DNA of 64,000 bases from Pseudomonas citronellolis (GTDB taxonomy: Bacteria > Pseudomonadota > Gammaproteobacteria > Pseudomonadales > Pseudomonadaceae), in assembly GCF_900112375.1 (NCBI RefSeq), contig NZ_FOLS01000021.1:62001-126000 (forward strand). Reading direction: 5' to 3'. Positions 8,000 through 16,267 of this stretch are shown here, in pieces (position 1 is the stretch's first letter; each line of letters starts with the position of its first letter). The position numbers and the translations under genes are program-made. The notes below the pieces were generated by a model that worked only from the letters and a program-made list of their open reading frames with translations, had not been told where the DNA came from and did no database searches.

Positions 8000-9213
8000 A
8001 AGTCGTCTCCCTGCAGACCCACGTGGTCGCCGTCCCGCCGCCGCACATCGGCGGCATGTACTGGCTGTTCGTGACCCTCAAGACCGACTGCGGCATCGAG
8101 GGCGTCGGCGAGATCTACGCCGCCACCTTCCACCCCAGCGCGATGGTCCCGGTGATCGAGGACGTGTTCCAGCGCTACCTGCTGGACCAGGACCCGCACC
8201 ACATCGAGCGCTTCTTCCGCCGCGCCTATTCCAGCGGCTTCACCCAGCGCCCCGACCTGACCATGATGGGCGTGGTCAGCGGCCTGGAGATGGCCTGCTG
8301 GGACATCGTCGGCAAGGCGGCGAACAAGCCGGTGTACGAGCTGCTCGGCGGCAAGGTCCACGAGCGCCTGCGCTCCTACACCTACCTGTACCCGAAGAAC
8401 GCCCGGGGCGAGTACGACTACTCCGACCCGGACCTGGCCGCCGAATGCGCGGTGCACAACATGAACCTCGGCTTCAGCGCGCTGAAGTTCGACCCGGCCG
8501 GGCCCTACACCGCGTTCTCCGGCCACCAGCTGTCGCTGGAAGTGCTGGAGCGCTGCGAGACCTTCTGCCGCAAGATCCGCGAAGCGGTGGGCAGCAAGTG
8601 CGACCTGCTGTTCGGCACCCACGGGCAGATGGTGCCGTCCTCGGCCATCCGCCTGGCCAGGCGCCTGGAGAAGTACGACCCGCTGTGGTTCGAGGAACCC
8701 ATCCCGCCGGGCCAGGAAGAGGCCATGGGCCAGGTCGCGGCCAAGACCAGCATCCCCATCGCCACCGGCGAGCGGCTGACCACCAAGTACGAGTTCTTCC
8801 GCCTGCTGCAGGCCGGCGGCGCGTCCATCCTGCAGATGAACGTGGGGCGCTGCGGCGGCCTGCTCGAAGGCAAGAAGATCGCCTCCATGGCCGAGGCCTT
8901 CTACGCGCAGATCGCCCCGCACCTGTACAACGGCCCGATCGGCGCGGCGGCCAGCTTCCAGCTGGCGACCTGCACGCCGAACTTCCTGATCCAGGAAAGC
9001 ATCGGCACCTGGGACGGCTTCCACGCCGAAATCCTCAAGAAACCGCTGCACTGGGAAGACGGCTACATCATCCCCTCCAGCGAGCCCGGCCTGGGCGTGG
9101 AGCTGGACATGGACGTGGTGCGCCGGCATTCCCCCTACACCGGCGAGCGCCTGCACCTGCAGATGGGCCCGGACCCGGTCGACGTCAAGGACAACGCCCC
9201 GGCCAAGGGCTGA
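7996..9213 (+). CDS. Enolase-superfamily enzyme, mandelate racemase / acid-sugar dehydratase type
   Basis: 405 aa. N-terminal capping domain (about 1-125), then a TIM-barrel domain with SALKFDP (Lys164), WFEEPIPP (Glu233), IATGER (Glu259) and IAPHLYNGP (His309). Members abstract the alpha proton of a carboxylate on Mg2+, usually dehydrating aldonic or aldaric acids. By eye the usual metal-ligand motif D-x-H-G-R reads G-T-H-G-Q here (residues 207-211), and the Asp of the His-Asp dyad appears as Asn282, so the active site departs from textbook members; specificity is open. Start overlaps the MFS stop by 4 bp. Lies 53 bp before the GMC oxidoreductase. Confidence 0.85.
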   Translation: MKVVSLQTHVVAVPPPHIGGMYWLFVTLKTDCGIEGVGEIYAATFHPSAMVPVIEDVFQRYLLDQDPHHIERFFRRAYSSGFTQRPDLTMMGVVSGLEMACWDIVGKAANKPVYELLGGKVHERLRSYTYLYPKNARGEYDYSDPDLAAECAVHNMNLGFSALKFDPAGPYTAFSGHQLSLEVLERCETFCRKIREAVGSKCDLLFGTHGQMVPSSAIRLARRLEKYDPLWFEEPIPPGQEEAMGQVAAKTSIPIATGERLTTKYEFFRLLQAGGASILQMNVGRCGGLLEGKKIASMAEAFYAQIAPHLYNGPIGAAASFQLATCTPNFLIQESIGTWDGFHAEILKKPLHWEDGYIIPSSEPGLGVELDMDVVRRHSPYTGERLHLQMGPDPVDVKDNAPAKG

Positions 9214-9266
9214 CACCCGCGCCCGCGCCGGCCGGCGCGGGCCCCCTTACTTGCGGTACGAGATTC

Positions 9267-10916
9267 ATGACTTACGACTACATCATCGTCGGCGCCGGCT
9301 CGGCCGGCTGCATCCTGGCCAGCCGCCTGAGCGAGTCCGGCGAGTACAACGTCCTGCTGCTGGAGGCCGGCGGCAAGGATTCCTCGCCCTGGTTCAAGGT
9401 GCCGGTGGGCTTCGCCAAGCTCTACTACAACCCGACCTTCAACTGGATGTACTACAGCCAGCCGCAGCAGCAGCTCGCCGGCCGCCAGCTGTATGCGCCG
9501 CGCGGGAAAGTGCAGGGTGGCTCCGGCTCGATCAACGCGATGATCTACGTGCGCGGCCAGGCCCACGACTTCGACGACTGGGCGGCCAACGGCAACGACG
9601 GCTGGTCGTTCAAGGAGGTGCTGCCGTACTTCCGCAAGCTGGAAGCGCACCCGCTGGGCGACAGCGAGTACCACGGCGGCAGCGGGCCGATCCGCATCAG
9701 CCCGATGAAGGGCCACACCCACCCGATCTGCGACGCCTTCCTCAAGGGCTGCGAGGAACTCGGCTACCCGCGCAGCGAGGACTTCAACGGCGCGCATTTC
9801 GAAGGCGCCGGCATCTACGACGTCAACACCCGCGACGGCCAGCGCTGCTCCAGCAGCTTCGCCTACCTGCACCCGGCGCTGGGCCGGCCGAACCTGAACA
9901 TCGAGCGCCACGCCCAGGTGGAGCGCGTGCTGTTCGACGAGAACAGGCGCGCCATCGGCGTGAGCCTCAGCCAACATGGCGTGCAGCGCGAATTCCGCGC
10001 GCGCCGCGAAGTGATACTGGCGGCCGGCGCGGTGGATTCGCCGAAGCTGCTGCAGCTCTCCGGCGTGGCCGACCGCGAACTGCTGCGCCAGCATCACATC
10101 CCGGAAGTGCTGCACCTGCCGGCAGTGGGCAAGAACCTCCAGGACCACCTGTGCGTCAGCTACTACTACAAGGCCAACGTGCGCACCCTCAACGACGACT
10201 TCGGCTCGCTGCTGGGCCAGGCGAAGCTGGGCCTGGAGTACCTGTTCACGCGCAAGGGCCCGCTGTCCATGAGCGTCAACCAGAGCGGCGGTTTCTTCCG
10301 CAGCGACGACGGGCAGGCGCACCCGAACCTGCAGCTGTACTTCAACCCGCTGTCCTACCAGATTCCCAAGAGCAGCAAGGCCAGCCTCAAGCCGGAGCCG
10401 TACTCGGGCTTCCTGCTGTGCTTCAACCCGTGCCGGCCGACCAGCCGCGGCGAAGTGCGCATCGCCTCGAAGAACCCGGCCGACGCGGCGCTGATCGACC
10501 CCAACTACCTGAGCACGCAGAAGGACATAGACGAGGCCATCCAGGGCAGCCGGCTGATCCGCAAGATCATGAATGCACCGGCGCTCAAGGCTGTGACTGT
10601 GGAAGAGGTGCTGCCGGGTGCGGCGGTGCAGTCCGACGAGGCGATGCTGCAGTACTTCCGCGAGAACTGCGGCTCCATCTACCACCTGTGCGGCAGCTGC
10701 GCCATGGGCGCCGACCCGCAGTCCAGCGTGGTCGACAAGCGCCTGCGGGTGCACGGCATCGAGGGGCTGCGCGTGGTGGATGCGTCGATCTTCCCCAACG
10801 TCACCTCCGGCAACACCAACGCGGCGGTGATGATGGTGGCGGAGAAGGGCGCCGAACTGATCCTGGAGGATGCCCGCCAGGTCCAGCTCGAAGCGCCGCA
10901 GCGCCTGGCGGTGTAG
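9267..10916 (+). CDS. GMC-family flavoprotein oxidoreductase (choline dehydrogenase-like)
   Basis: 549 aa. FAD dinucleotide motif IIVGAGSAGCILASRL at about residues 6-21, the GMC signature 1 block GGSGSINAMIYVRG, signature 2 GAVDSPKLLQLSGV, and the C-terminal active site HLCGSCAMG (His473) with NTNAA (Asn516/518). These enzymes oxidise primary alcohols to aldehydes; family members include BetA, AlkJ and polyethylene-glycol dehydrogenases. No signal peptide is visible. Last gene of the operon, 53 bp after the acid-sugar dehydratase-like gene; its aldehyde product would feed the aldehyde dehydrogenase at 5188. Substrate cannot be predicted. Confidence 0.9.
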   Translation: MTYDYIIVGAGSAGCILASRLSESGEYNVLLLEAGGKDSSPWFKVPVGFAKLYYNPTFNWMYYSQPQQQLAGRQLYAPRGKVQGGSGSINAMIYVRGQAHDFDDWAANGNDGWSFKEVLPYFRKLEAHPLGDSEYHGGSGPIRISPMKGHTHPICDAFLKGCEELGYPRSEDFNGAHFEGAGIYDVNTRDGQRCSSSFAYLHPALGRPNLNIERHAQVERVLFDENRRAIGVSLSQHGVQREFRARREVILAAGAVDSPKLLQLSGVADRELLRQHHIPEVLHLPAVGKNLQDHLCVSYYYKANVRTLNDDFGSLLGQAKLGLEYLFTRKGPLSMSVNQSGGFFRSDDGQAHPNLQLYFNPLSYQIPKSSKASLKPEPYSGFLLCFNPCRPTSRGEVRIASKNPADAALIDPNYLSTQKDIDEAIQGSRLIRKIMNAPALKAVTVEEVLPGAAVQSDEAMLQYFRENCGSIYHLCGSCAMGADPQSSVVDKRLRVHGIEGLRVVDASIFPNVTSGNTNAAVMMVAEKGAELILEDARQVQLEAPQRLAV

Positions 10917-11009
10917 TAGCGGCCTATTACCCGCCGCGGCGGGGAGTGGCTAACCTGTCTGGCATGCCCGGCCACCCATGGCCGGGCCCCTGCCCGGAGG
11001 AATGCTGCG

Positions 11010-11591
11010 ATGGCCGCGAAGAAGATTCTGATGTTGGTCGGCGACTACGCCGAGGACTACGAAACCATGGTGCCCTTCCAGGCGCTGCAGATGGTTGGCC
11101 ACGTCGTCCACGCGGCGTGCCCGGACAAGAAGGCTGGGCAGAGCGTGCGTACCGCCATCCATGATTTCGAGGGCGACCAGACCTACAGCGAGAAGCCGGG
11201 GCACAACTTCGCCCTCAACGCCGACTTCGCCACTGTTCGCGCTGAAGACTACGACGCGCTGCTGATCCCCGGCGGCCGCGCTCCGGAATACCTGCGCCTG
11301 AACGCCAAGGTGATCGAACTGGTGAAAGCCTTCGACGCCGCCAAGAAACCCATCGCCGCCGTCTGCCACGGCGCCCAGCTGCTGGCCGCGGCCGGCGTGC
11401 TGAAAGGCCGTTCCTGCAGCGCCTACCCGGCCTGCGGCCCGGAAGTGAAGCTGGCCGGCGGCGAATACGTGGACATCCCGGTGGACGCCGCCCACGTCGA
11501 CGGCAACCTGGTCAGCGCCCCGGCCTGGCCGGCGCATCCGGCGTGGCTGGCGAAGTTCCTCGAAGTGCTCGGCACGAAGATCAGCCTGTAG
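11010..11591 (+). CDS. DJ-1/PfpI family protein
   Basis: 193 aa. Class I glutamine-amidotransferase-like fold with the nucleophile elbow [10 protein letters not shown] (Cys about residue 126) and the Asp/Glu-bearing [10 protein letters not shown] loop. Relatives are YhbO-type proteins proposed as glyoxalases or deglycases and as stress proteins. A GGAGGAATG-like ribosome site precedes the ATG at 11010. It lies 33 bp before the ribbon-helix-helix gene and probably forms a two-gene transcript with it. The preceding 93 bp contain short GC-rich palindromes but no clear terminator for the catabolic operon. Confidence 0.88.
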   Translation: MAAKKILMLVGDYAEDYETMVPFQALQMVGHVVHAACPDKKAGQSVRTAIHDFEGDQTYSEKPGHNFALNADFATVRAEDYDALLIPGGRAPEYLRLNAKVIELVKAFDAAKKPIAAVCHGAQLLAAAGVLKGRSCSAYPACGPEVKLAGGEYVDIPVDAAHVDGNLVSAPAWPAHPAWLAKFLEVLGTKISL

Positions 11592-11624
11592 ACTGGCGTT
11601 CGCGTCTATAGAAGGAGGCAGAGC

Positions 11625-11927
11625 ATGTGCGAACTCTACGTGAAGGCCGACCCGATCCTCTACGAGTCGCGCTCCCGCTCCCTGCGCATCCGCGGCGTGG
11701 TCACCACCCTGCGCCTGGAGAACCAGTTCTGGGACATCCTGCGGGAGATCGCCGAAGTCGACGGCATGACCACCAACCAACTGATCGCCAAGCTCTACGA
11801 CGAGGTGATGGACTACCGTGGCGAAGTGGTCAACTTCGCCTCCTTCCTGCGCGTGAGCTGCACCCGCTACCTGGCACAGCGCCGCGACAAGGTCGCCGAA
11901 CTGAGCCTGGTGCCGCGCAGCGCCTGA
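11625..11927 (+). CDS. Ribbon-helix-helix domain protein
   Basis: 100 aa. The block RIRGVVTTLRLENQFWDILREI followed by DGMTTNQLIAKLYDEV matches the RHH_4 ribbon-helix-helix family: a basic beta strand (TTLRLE) that would contact DNA, then two helices. The C-terminal half has NFASFLRVSCTRYL, conserved in this family. Start ATG has a strong AAGGAGG site. Likely a small DNA-binding regulator; target unknown. Followed by a dense repeat region. Confidence 0.85.
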   Translation: MCELYVKADPILYESRSRSLRIRGVVTTLRLENQFWDILREIAEVDGMTTNQLIAKLYDEVMDYRGEVVNFASFLRVSCTRYLAQRRDKVAELSLVPRSA

Positions 11928-11930
11928 TCC

Positions 11931-12037
11931 TGTAGGAGCGGGCCCTGCCCGCGATTTCGCGCGCAGGGCGCGCTCCTACATGGGAATGCCGCAGGTGGCG
12001 CAGCGTAGGAGCGGATCTCATCCGCGATCCGCGCCTA
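11931..12037. repeat. REPIN-like composite repeat, copy 1
   Basis: A 50-bp inverted repeat (11931-11980, TGTAGGAGCGGGCCCTGCCC arms), a linker resembling GGGAATGCCGCAGGTGGCG, then GTAGGAGCGGATCTCATCCGC. The reverse complement recurs at 35340-35442, where the 50-bp part is identical by eye. A third copy with the same linker plan is at 51838-51912. Confidence 0.8.
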
Positions 12038-12060
12038 CGGTTTCGTGTGCGCCCGGCCCT

Positions 12061-12130
12061 GTAGGAGCGAGCTTGCTCGCGAACAAACTCCGCTGCGGGA
12101 CATCAGGTTCGCGAGCAAGCTCGCTCCTAC
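12061..12130. repeat. Inverted pair of GTAGGAGCGAGCTTGCTCGC repeats
   Basis: Left arm 12061-12082 and reverse-complement right arm 12109-12130, with a unique ~26-bp centre. The same 22-bp arm occurs in pairs at 17483, 39887, 43543 and 50008. Typical Pseudomonas REP/REPIN arrangement. Confidence 0.85.
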
Positions 12131-12230
12131 GAAAAGCCGTGCTCGCCTGTAACGCAGGACTCCGTCCGTGATGCTTCGGAAACCGGCCCTGCCGGCGCAA
12201 TCGCGGATGAATCCGCTCCTACGGTCCGTT

Positions 12231-12322
12231 CGTAGGGCGCATAACCGTTCGCGGTTATCCGCCGGTGGCGTTGGCGCGGGGGCCGGTGGCGGATAACGCC
12301 TGGGGCGTTATGCGCCCTACGG
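12231..12322. repeat. Pair of GGATAACGC/GCGTTATCC palindromic repeats
   Basis: Two facing copies (12231-12262 and 12291-12322) of the palindrome also found at 1087-1117, each with GTAGGGCGCATAA or its complement. They lie upstream of the fumarase terminator, in a 458-bp gene-free gap (11928-12385) that is almost entirely repeats; 12194-12222 also carries a GCGGATGAATCCGC hairpin. Confidence 0.75.
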
Positions 12323-12336
12323 TTTCCGCAGGCATG

Positions 12337-12365
12337 AAAAAGCCCGGCGCATGGCCGGGCTTTTT
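12337..12365 (-). terminator. Rho-independent terminator of the fumarase gene
   Basis: AAAAAGCCCGGC-GCATG-GCCGGGCTTTTT, perfect stem with A/T tracts on both sides, 20 bp beyond the fumarase stop codon. Confidence 0.9.
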
Positions 12366-12385
12366 CCTGGAGCTGAAGCGAAGGC

Positions 12386-13909
12386 TTACTTCACTTCCAC
12401 CGCCAGGCTGTGGGCGATCTTGTCTTTCCAGATCGCCGGGCCGGTGATGTGCACCGACTCGCCGTTGGTGTCGACCGCCACGGTCACCGGCATGTCCTTC
12501 ACGTCGAACTCGTAGATCGCTTCCATGCCCAGTTCGGCGAAGGCCAGGACCCTGGACTTCTTGATCGCCTGGGCCACCAGGTAGGCGGCGCCGCCGACGG
12601 CCATCAGGTACACGGCCTTGTTGTCCTTGATCGCCTCGATGGCGATCGGGCCGCGCTCGGACTTGCCGATCATGCCCAAGAGGCCGGTGCTTTCCAGAAT
12701 CTGCCGGGTGAACTTGTCCATGCGGGTGGCGGTGGTCGGGCCGGCCGGGCCGACCACTTCGTCGCCCACCGGGTCGACCGGGCCGACGTAGTAGATGAAG
12801 CGGCCCTTCAGGTCCACCGGCAGTTCTTCGCCCTTGTTCAGCATGTCGACCATGCGCTTGTGCGCGGCGTCGCGGCCGGTGAGCATCTTGCCTTTGAGCA
12901 GCAGGGTCTCGCCCGGCTTCCAGCTCTGCACTTCTTCCGGGGTGATCTTGTCCAGGTCAACGCGGCGCGCGGAGGGGCCGGCTTCCCAGACGATTTCCGG
13001 GTAGGCGTCCAGCGGCGGCGCTTCCAGTTCGGCCGGGCCGGAGCCGTCGAGCACGAAGTGGGCGTGACGGGTGGCGGCGCAGTTGGGGATCATGCACACC
13101 GGCAGCGAGGCGGCGTGGGTCGGGTAGTCCATGATCTTCACGTCGAGCACGGTGGTCAGGCCGCCCAGGCCCTGGGCGCCGATGCCCAACTGGTTGACCT
13201 TGTCGAACAGCTCCAGGCGCAGTTCCTCGATGCGGTTCTGCGCACCGCGGGCCTTCAGCTCGTGGATGTCGATCGGGTCCATCAGGACTTCCTTCGCCAT
13301 CACCGCGGCCTTCTCGGCGGTGCCGCCGATGCCGATGCCGAGCATGCCCGGCGGGCACCAGCCGGCGCCCATGGTCGGGACGGTCTTGAGCACCCAGTCG
13401 ACGATGGAGTCGGACGGGTTGAGCATGGCCATCTTCGACTTGTTCTCCGAGCCGCCGCCCTTGGCCGCGACGTCCACTTCCACGGTGTTGCCCGGGACGA
13501 TGGAGTAGTGGATCACCGCCGGGGTGTTGTCCTTGGTGTTCTTACGCGCACCGGCCGGGTCGGCCAGGATGGAGGCGCGCAGGACGTTCTCCGGCAGGTT
13601 GTAGGCGCGGCGCACGCCTTCGTTGATCATGTCGTCGACGCTCATGGTGGCGCCGTCCCAGCGCACGTCCATGCCGACGCGGACGAACACGGTGACGATA
13701 CCGGTGTCCTGGCAGATCGGGCGGTGGCCGGTGGCGCACATGCGCGAGTTGATGAGGATCTGCGCCATGGAATCGCGGGCGGCCGGCGATTCTTCGCGCA
13801 GGTACGCCTCATGCATGGCCTGGATGAAATCGACCGGGTGGTAGTAGGAGATGAACTGCAGGGCATCGGCGACGCTCTGGATGAGGTCGTCTTGCTTGAT
13901 CACGGCCAT
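12386..13909 (-). CDS. fumA: Class I fumarate hydratase (iron-sulfur)
   Basis: 507 aa, the usual length of single-chain class I fumarases. Converts fumarate and water to L-malate in the TCA cycle with a [4Fe-4S] cluster. N-terminal alpha-type domain to about residue 290 and C-terminal beta-type domain from about 330. Cysteines expected to bind the cluster occur in HRPICQDTG, IPNCAATRH and GAGWCPPG contexts; GSGPAELEAP and VGPAGPTTATRM are family motifs. Transcribed away from the GGDEF gene across a 254-bp gap. In P. aeruginosa the same neighbour order exists (from memory, PA4333). Start ATG 13909. Confidence 0.95.
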   Translation of the reverse strand: MAVIKQDDLIQSVADALQFISYYHPVDFIQAMHEAYLREESPAARDSMAQILINSRMCATGHRPICQDTGIVTVFVRVGMDVRWDGATMSVDDMINEGVRRAYNLPENVLRASILADPAGARKNTKDNTPAVIHYSIVPGNTVEVDVAAKGGGSENKSKMAMLNPSDSIVDWVLKTVPTMGAGWCPPGMLGIGIGGTAEKAAVMAKEVLMDPIDIHELKARGAQNRIEELRLELFDKVNQLGIGAQGLGGLTTVLDVKIMDYPTHAASLPVCMIPNCAATRHAHFVLDGSGPAELEAPPLDAYPEIVWEAGPSARRVDLDKITPEEVQSWKPGETLLLKGKMLTGRDAAHKRMVDMLNKGEELPVDLKGRFIYYVGPVDPVGDEVVGPAGPTTATRMDKFTRQILESTGLLGMIGKSERGPIAIEAIKDNKAVYLMAVGGAAYLVAQAIKKSRVLAFAELGMEAIYEFDVKDMPVTVAVDTNGESVHITGPAIWKDKIAHSLAVEVK

Positions 13910-14163
13910 GGAGCACGGTCCTCTTCAGGCGGGAATGTCAGGCGGGTATTTCAGGCGGCTAAGCCACGTACACCGAACGCGTCCGGTCAGGCACCGGCGC
14001 AAAAAGGGCGCCGTAGTATAGCGCCGTGCCAGGGCCGGGCGCACGCGCCGGCGATCCGACCTTGGTCGGCAGGGGCGGCAAGCGCCCACTTTCCGGTCGG
14101 CTAGGCATGCTGTGGCTTTGATAGTAGAGTGAGGGCTAAGTGCCATTACGGGATGGAGCCCCC

Positions 14164-15291
14164 ATGAGCACACCGAGTTCCCCGCTGAAGCAGCGCGCCC
14201 TCCAAAAACTATTGTTCAGGCGGTTCGGCATGGCCCTCGGCACCTACGCGATGGCCCTGCTGCTGCTCTGGCTGACCGTGATCGGCGACTTCTACCATGG
14301 CTCCCCGGCGTTGGCGCTGGCCGCCACCCTGTGCGCCGTGGCCAGCCAGGCGGTGTTCTTCTGGCTGTTCGCCAGCGGCCGCAACCAGCGCTTCGTCGAC
14401 GCCAGCCTGACCGAGCCCCAGGTGCTGGTGGCGCTGGTCTGGACCACCTTCTTCCTGGCCCATGTCGACAGCGTGCGCGGCACCCTGATGGTGCTCTACG
14501 TGCTGATCCTGCTGTTCGGCGTGTTCCAGTTGCAGCCACGGGTGTTCGCCCGTTGCGCGGGCCTGGCCTTCATCGCCTTCGCCGGCCTCAACCTCTGGGA
14601 AGCCTTCCGCCAGCGCCTGCAATTGCCCGGGCAGGCCGTGCTGCAGTTGCTGGTGCTGTTCATCGTGCTGGTCTGGCTGACGCTGTTCGCCGGCTACGTG
14701 CAGGCCCTGCGCCAGCGCATGCGCCAACGCCGCTACGCGCTGCAGGCGCACCAGGACACCCTGCGCGGGATGATGCGCCAGCTGGAAGACCTGGTGGCCA
14801 CCGACGAACTCACCGGGTTGTTCAACCGCCGCCACTTCCTGCGCCTGGCCGGACGCGCGCTGGACGATCTGGACGAGGGGCAGCGCCACGGCCTGGCGCT
14901 GATCGACCTGGACCACTTCAAGCGCATCAACGACGTCCACGGCCATTCCGCCGGCGACCGCGTGCTGCAGACCTTCGCCGCGGTGGCGCGGGCTTGCCTG
15001 CGCGAGGGCGACGTGCTGGCGCGCTACGGCGGCGAGGAGTTCGTGCTGCTGCTGCCCGAGGCCGACAGCGACCGCCTCGCCGCCTGCTGCGAGCGCCTGC
15101 GCCAGGCCTATGCGGCGGCCGAGCCGATGGGTGTGGAAGTGCCGGTGCTGAGCCTTTCCGCCGGCATGACGCTGCTGCAGAGCGGCGACGATCTCGACGA
15201 GGCCTTGCAGCGGGCCGACCAGGCGCTCTACCGTGCCAAACGCAGCGGACGCAATCGCTGCGAGGCGGCATGGGAGGAGAGCGATGCCTGA
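14164..15291 (+). CDS. Membrane-anchored diguanylate cyclase (SadC position)
   Basis: 375 aa from ATG 14164 (GGAG upstream). Six hydrophobic segments fill residues about 20-190, followed by a short helical linker and a GGDEF domain (about 205-370). The active site reads YGGEEF and the product-inhibition I-site REGD sits five residues before it, so it should make c-di-GMP under feedback control. ELTGLFNRRHF and DLDHFKRIND are intact. Gene order matches the location of sadC in P. aeruginosa, a cyclase promoting surface attachment, but this protein is shorter than the SadC length I remember, so the symbol is withheld. Its 3' end overlaps the next gene by 8 bp. Confidence 0.9.
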   Translation: MSTPSSPLKQRALQKLLFRRFGMALGTYAMALLLLWLTVIGDFYHGSPALALAATLCAVASQAVFFWLFASGRNQRFVDASLTEPQVLVALVWTTFFLAHVDSVRGTLMVLYVLILLFGVFQLQPRVFARCAGLAFIAFAGLNLWEAFRQRLQLPGQAVLQLLVLFIVLVWLTLFAGYVQALRQRMRQRRYALQAHQDTLRGMMRQLEDLVATDELTGLFNRRHFLRLAGRALDDLDEGQRHGLALIDLDHFKRINDVHGHSAGDRVLQTFAAVARACLREGDVLARYGGEEFVLLLPEADSDRLAACCERLRQAYAAAEPMGVEVPVLSLSAGMTLLQSGDDLDEALQRADQALYRAKRSGRNRCEAAWEESDA

Positions 15292-16219
15292 ACTGCATGC
15301 CGGCGGCCGACACTGGGAAGTGGCCGCCGGAAGCAACCTGCTGGATGCCCTGCGCGCCGAGGGGATCGCTATTCCCTACAGCTGCCGCGCGGGCAGTTGC
15401 CATGCCTGCCTGGTGCGCTGCAGCGGCGGCGAGCTGCTCGACGATCGCCCCGAGGCGCTGGACGCCGCGCGCCGCGGCGAGGGCTGGCGCCTGGCCTGCC
15501 AGTGCCGGGTGGTAGAGGACTGCGCCGTCGAGGTCTTCGATCCCCAACGTGACGGCCTGCCGGCGACGGTCGCCGAGCTGGACTGGCCGGCGGCGGACAT
15601 CCTGCGTCTGCGCCTACAGCCGCAACGCCCCCTGCGCTACCGCGCCGCCCAGCACCTGGTGCTGTGGCTGGGCGAGGTGGCGCGGCCCTATTCCCTGGCC
15701 AGCCTGCCGGGCGCCGAGCCCTGGCTGGAATTCCACATCGCCTGCCAGGCCCCCGGCGCCTTCTGCGACGCGGCGCGCCAGCTGCGGGTGGGCGACGAAC
15801 TGCGCCTGGGCGAACTGCGCGGCGGCGCGTTGCATTACGACCCCGAATGGCAGGAACGCCCGCTGCTGCTGATGGCCAGCGGCACCGGCCTGGCGCCGCT
15901 GTGGGGCATCCTGCGCCAGGCCCTGGCCGAAGGGCACCAGGGGCCGATCCGCTTGCTGCACCTGGTGCGCACGCCGGCCGAGCACTACCTGGCGGCGGAA
16001 CTGGCGGCGCTGGCCGCGGCCCATCCCGACCTGCAGGTGACGCTGGCGCTGCCGGCCGATCTGGACGCGCATCTGGCGCAATTCCGTCTTGTCTCGCGGC
16101 GAAGCATCGCCTTACTCTGCGGCCAGCCCGCCAGCGTCGAGCGCTTCGCCCGCCACCTGTACCTGGCCGGGGTGCCGCGCGGCCAGACCCTGGCCGACCT
16201 GTTCCTCTCCCACGCCTGA
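15284..16219 (+). CDS. 2Fe-2S ferredoxin / FAD-NAD(P) reductase fusion
   Basis: 311 aa from ATG 15284 behind GGGAGGAG; it overlaps the cyclase gene by 8 bp. The N-terminal plant-type ferredoxin domain has SCRAGSCHACLVRC with a CX4CX2C cluster motif and the fourth Cys in ACQC. A ferredoxin-reductase domain follows: FAD motif RPYSLAS, NAD-binding MASGTGLAPLW, and a terminal CGQPASVERF. This is the layout of reductase components of ring-hydroxylating or soluble monooxygenases, but no oxygenase is nearby. Translational coupling to a GGDEF cyclase is notable. Electron acceptor unknown. Confidence 0.88.
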   Translation: MPELHAGGRHWEVAAGSNLLDALRAEGIAIPYSCRAGSCHACLVRCSGGELLDDRPEALDAARRGEGWRLACQCRVVEDCAVEVFDPQRDGLPATVAELDWPAADILRLRLQPQRPLRYRAAQHLVLWLGEVARPYSLASLPGAEPWLEFHIACQAPGAFCDAARQLRVGDELRLGELRGGALHYDPEWQERPLLLMASGTGLAPLWGILRQALAEGHQGPIRLLHLVRTPAEHYLAAELAALAAAHPDLQVTLALPADLDAHLAQFRLVSRRSIALLCGQPASVERFARHLYLAGVPRGQTLADLFLSHA

Positions 16220-16267
16220 GCCGGGCCGCAGAGCCCGGCCGCCACAGCCTGCTGCCAAGGAGTTGCC

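Noticed and set aside
15284..16219. Reductase of a local ring-hydroxylating dioxygenase
   Set aside because: Domain layout fits, but no oxygenase alpha or beta subunit is encoded in the window.
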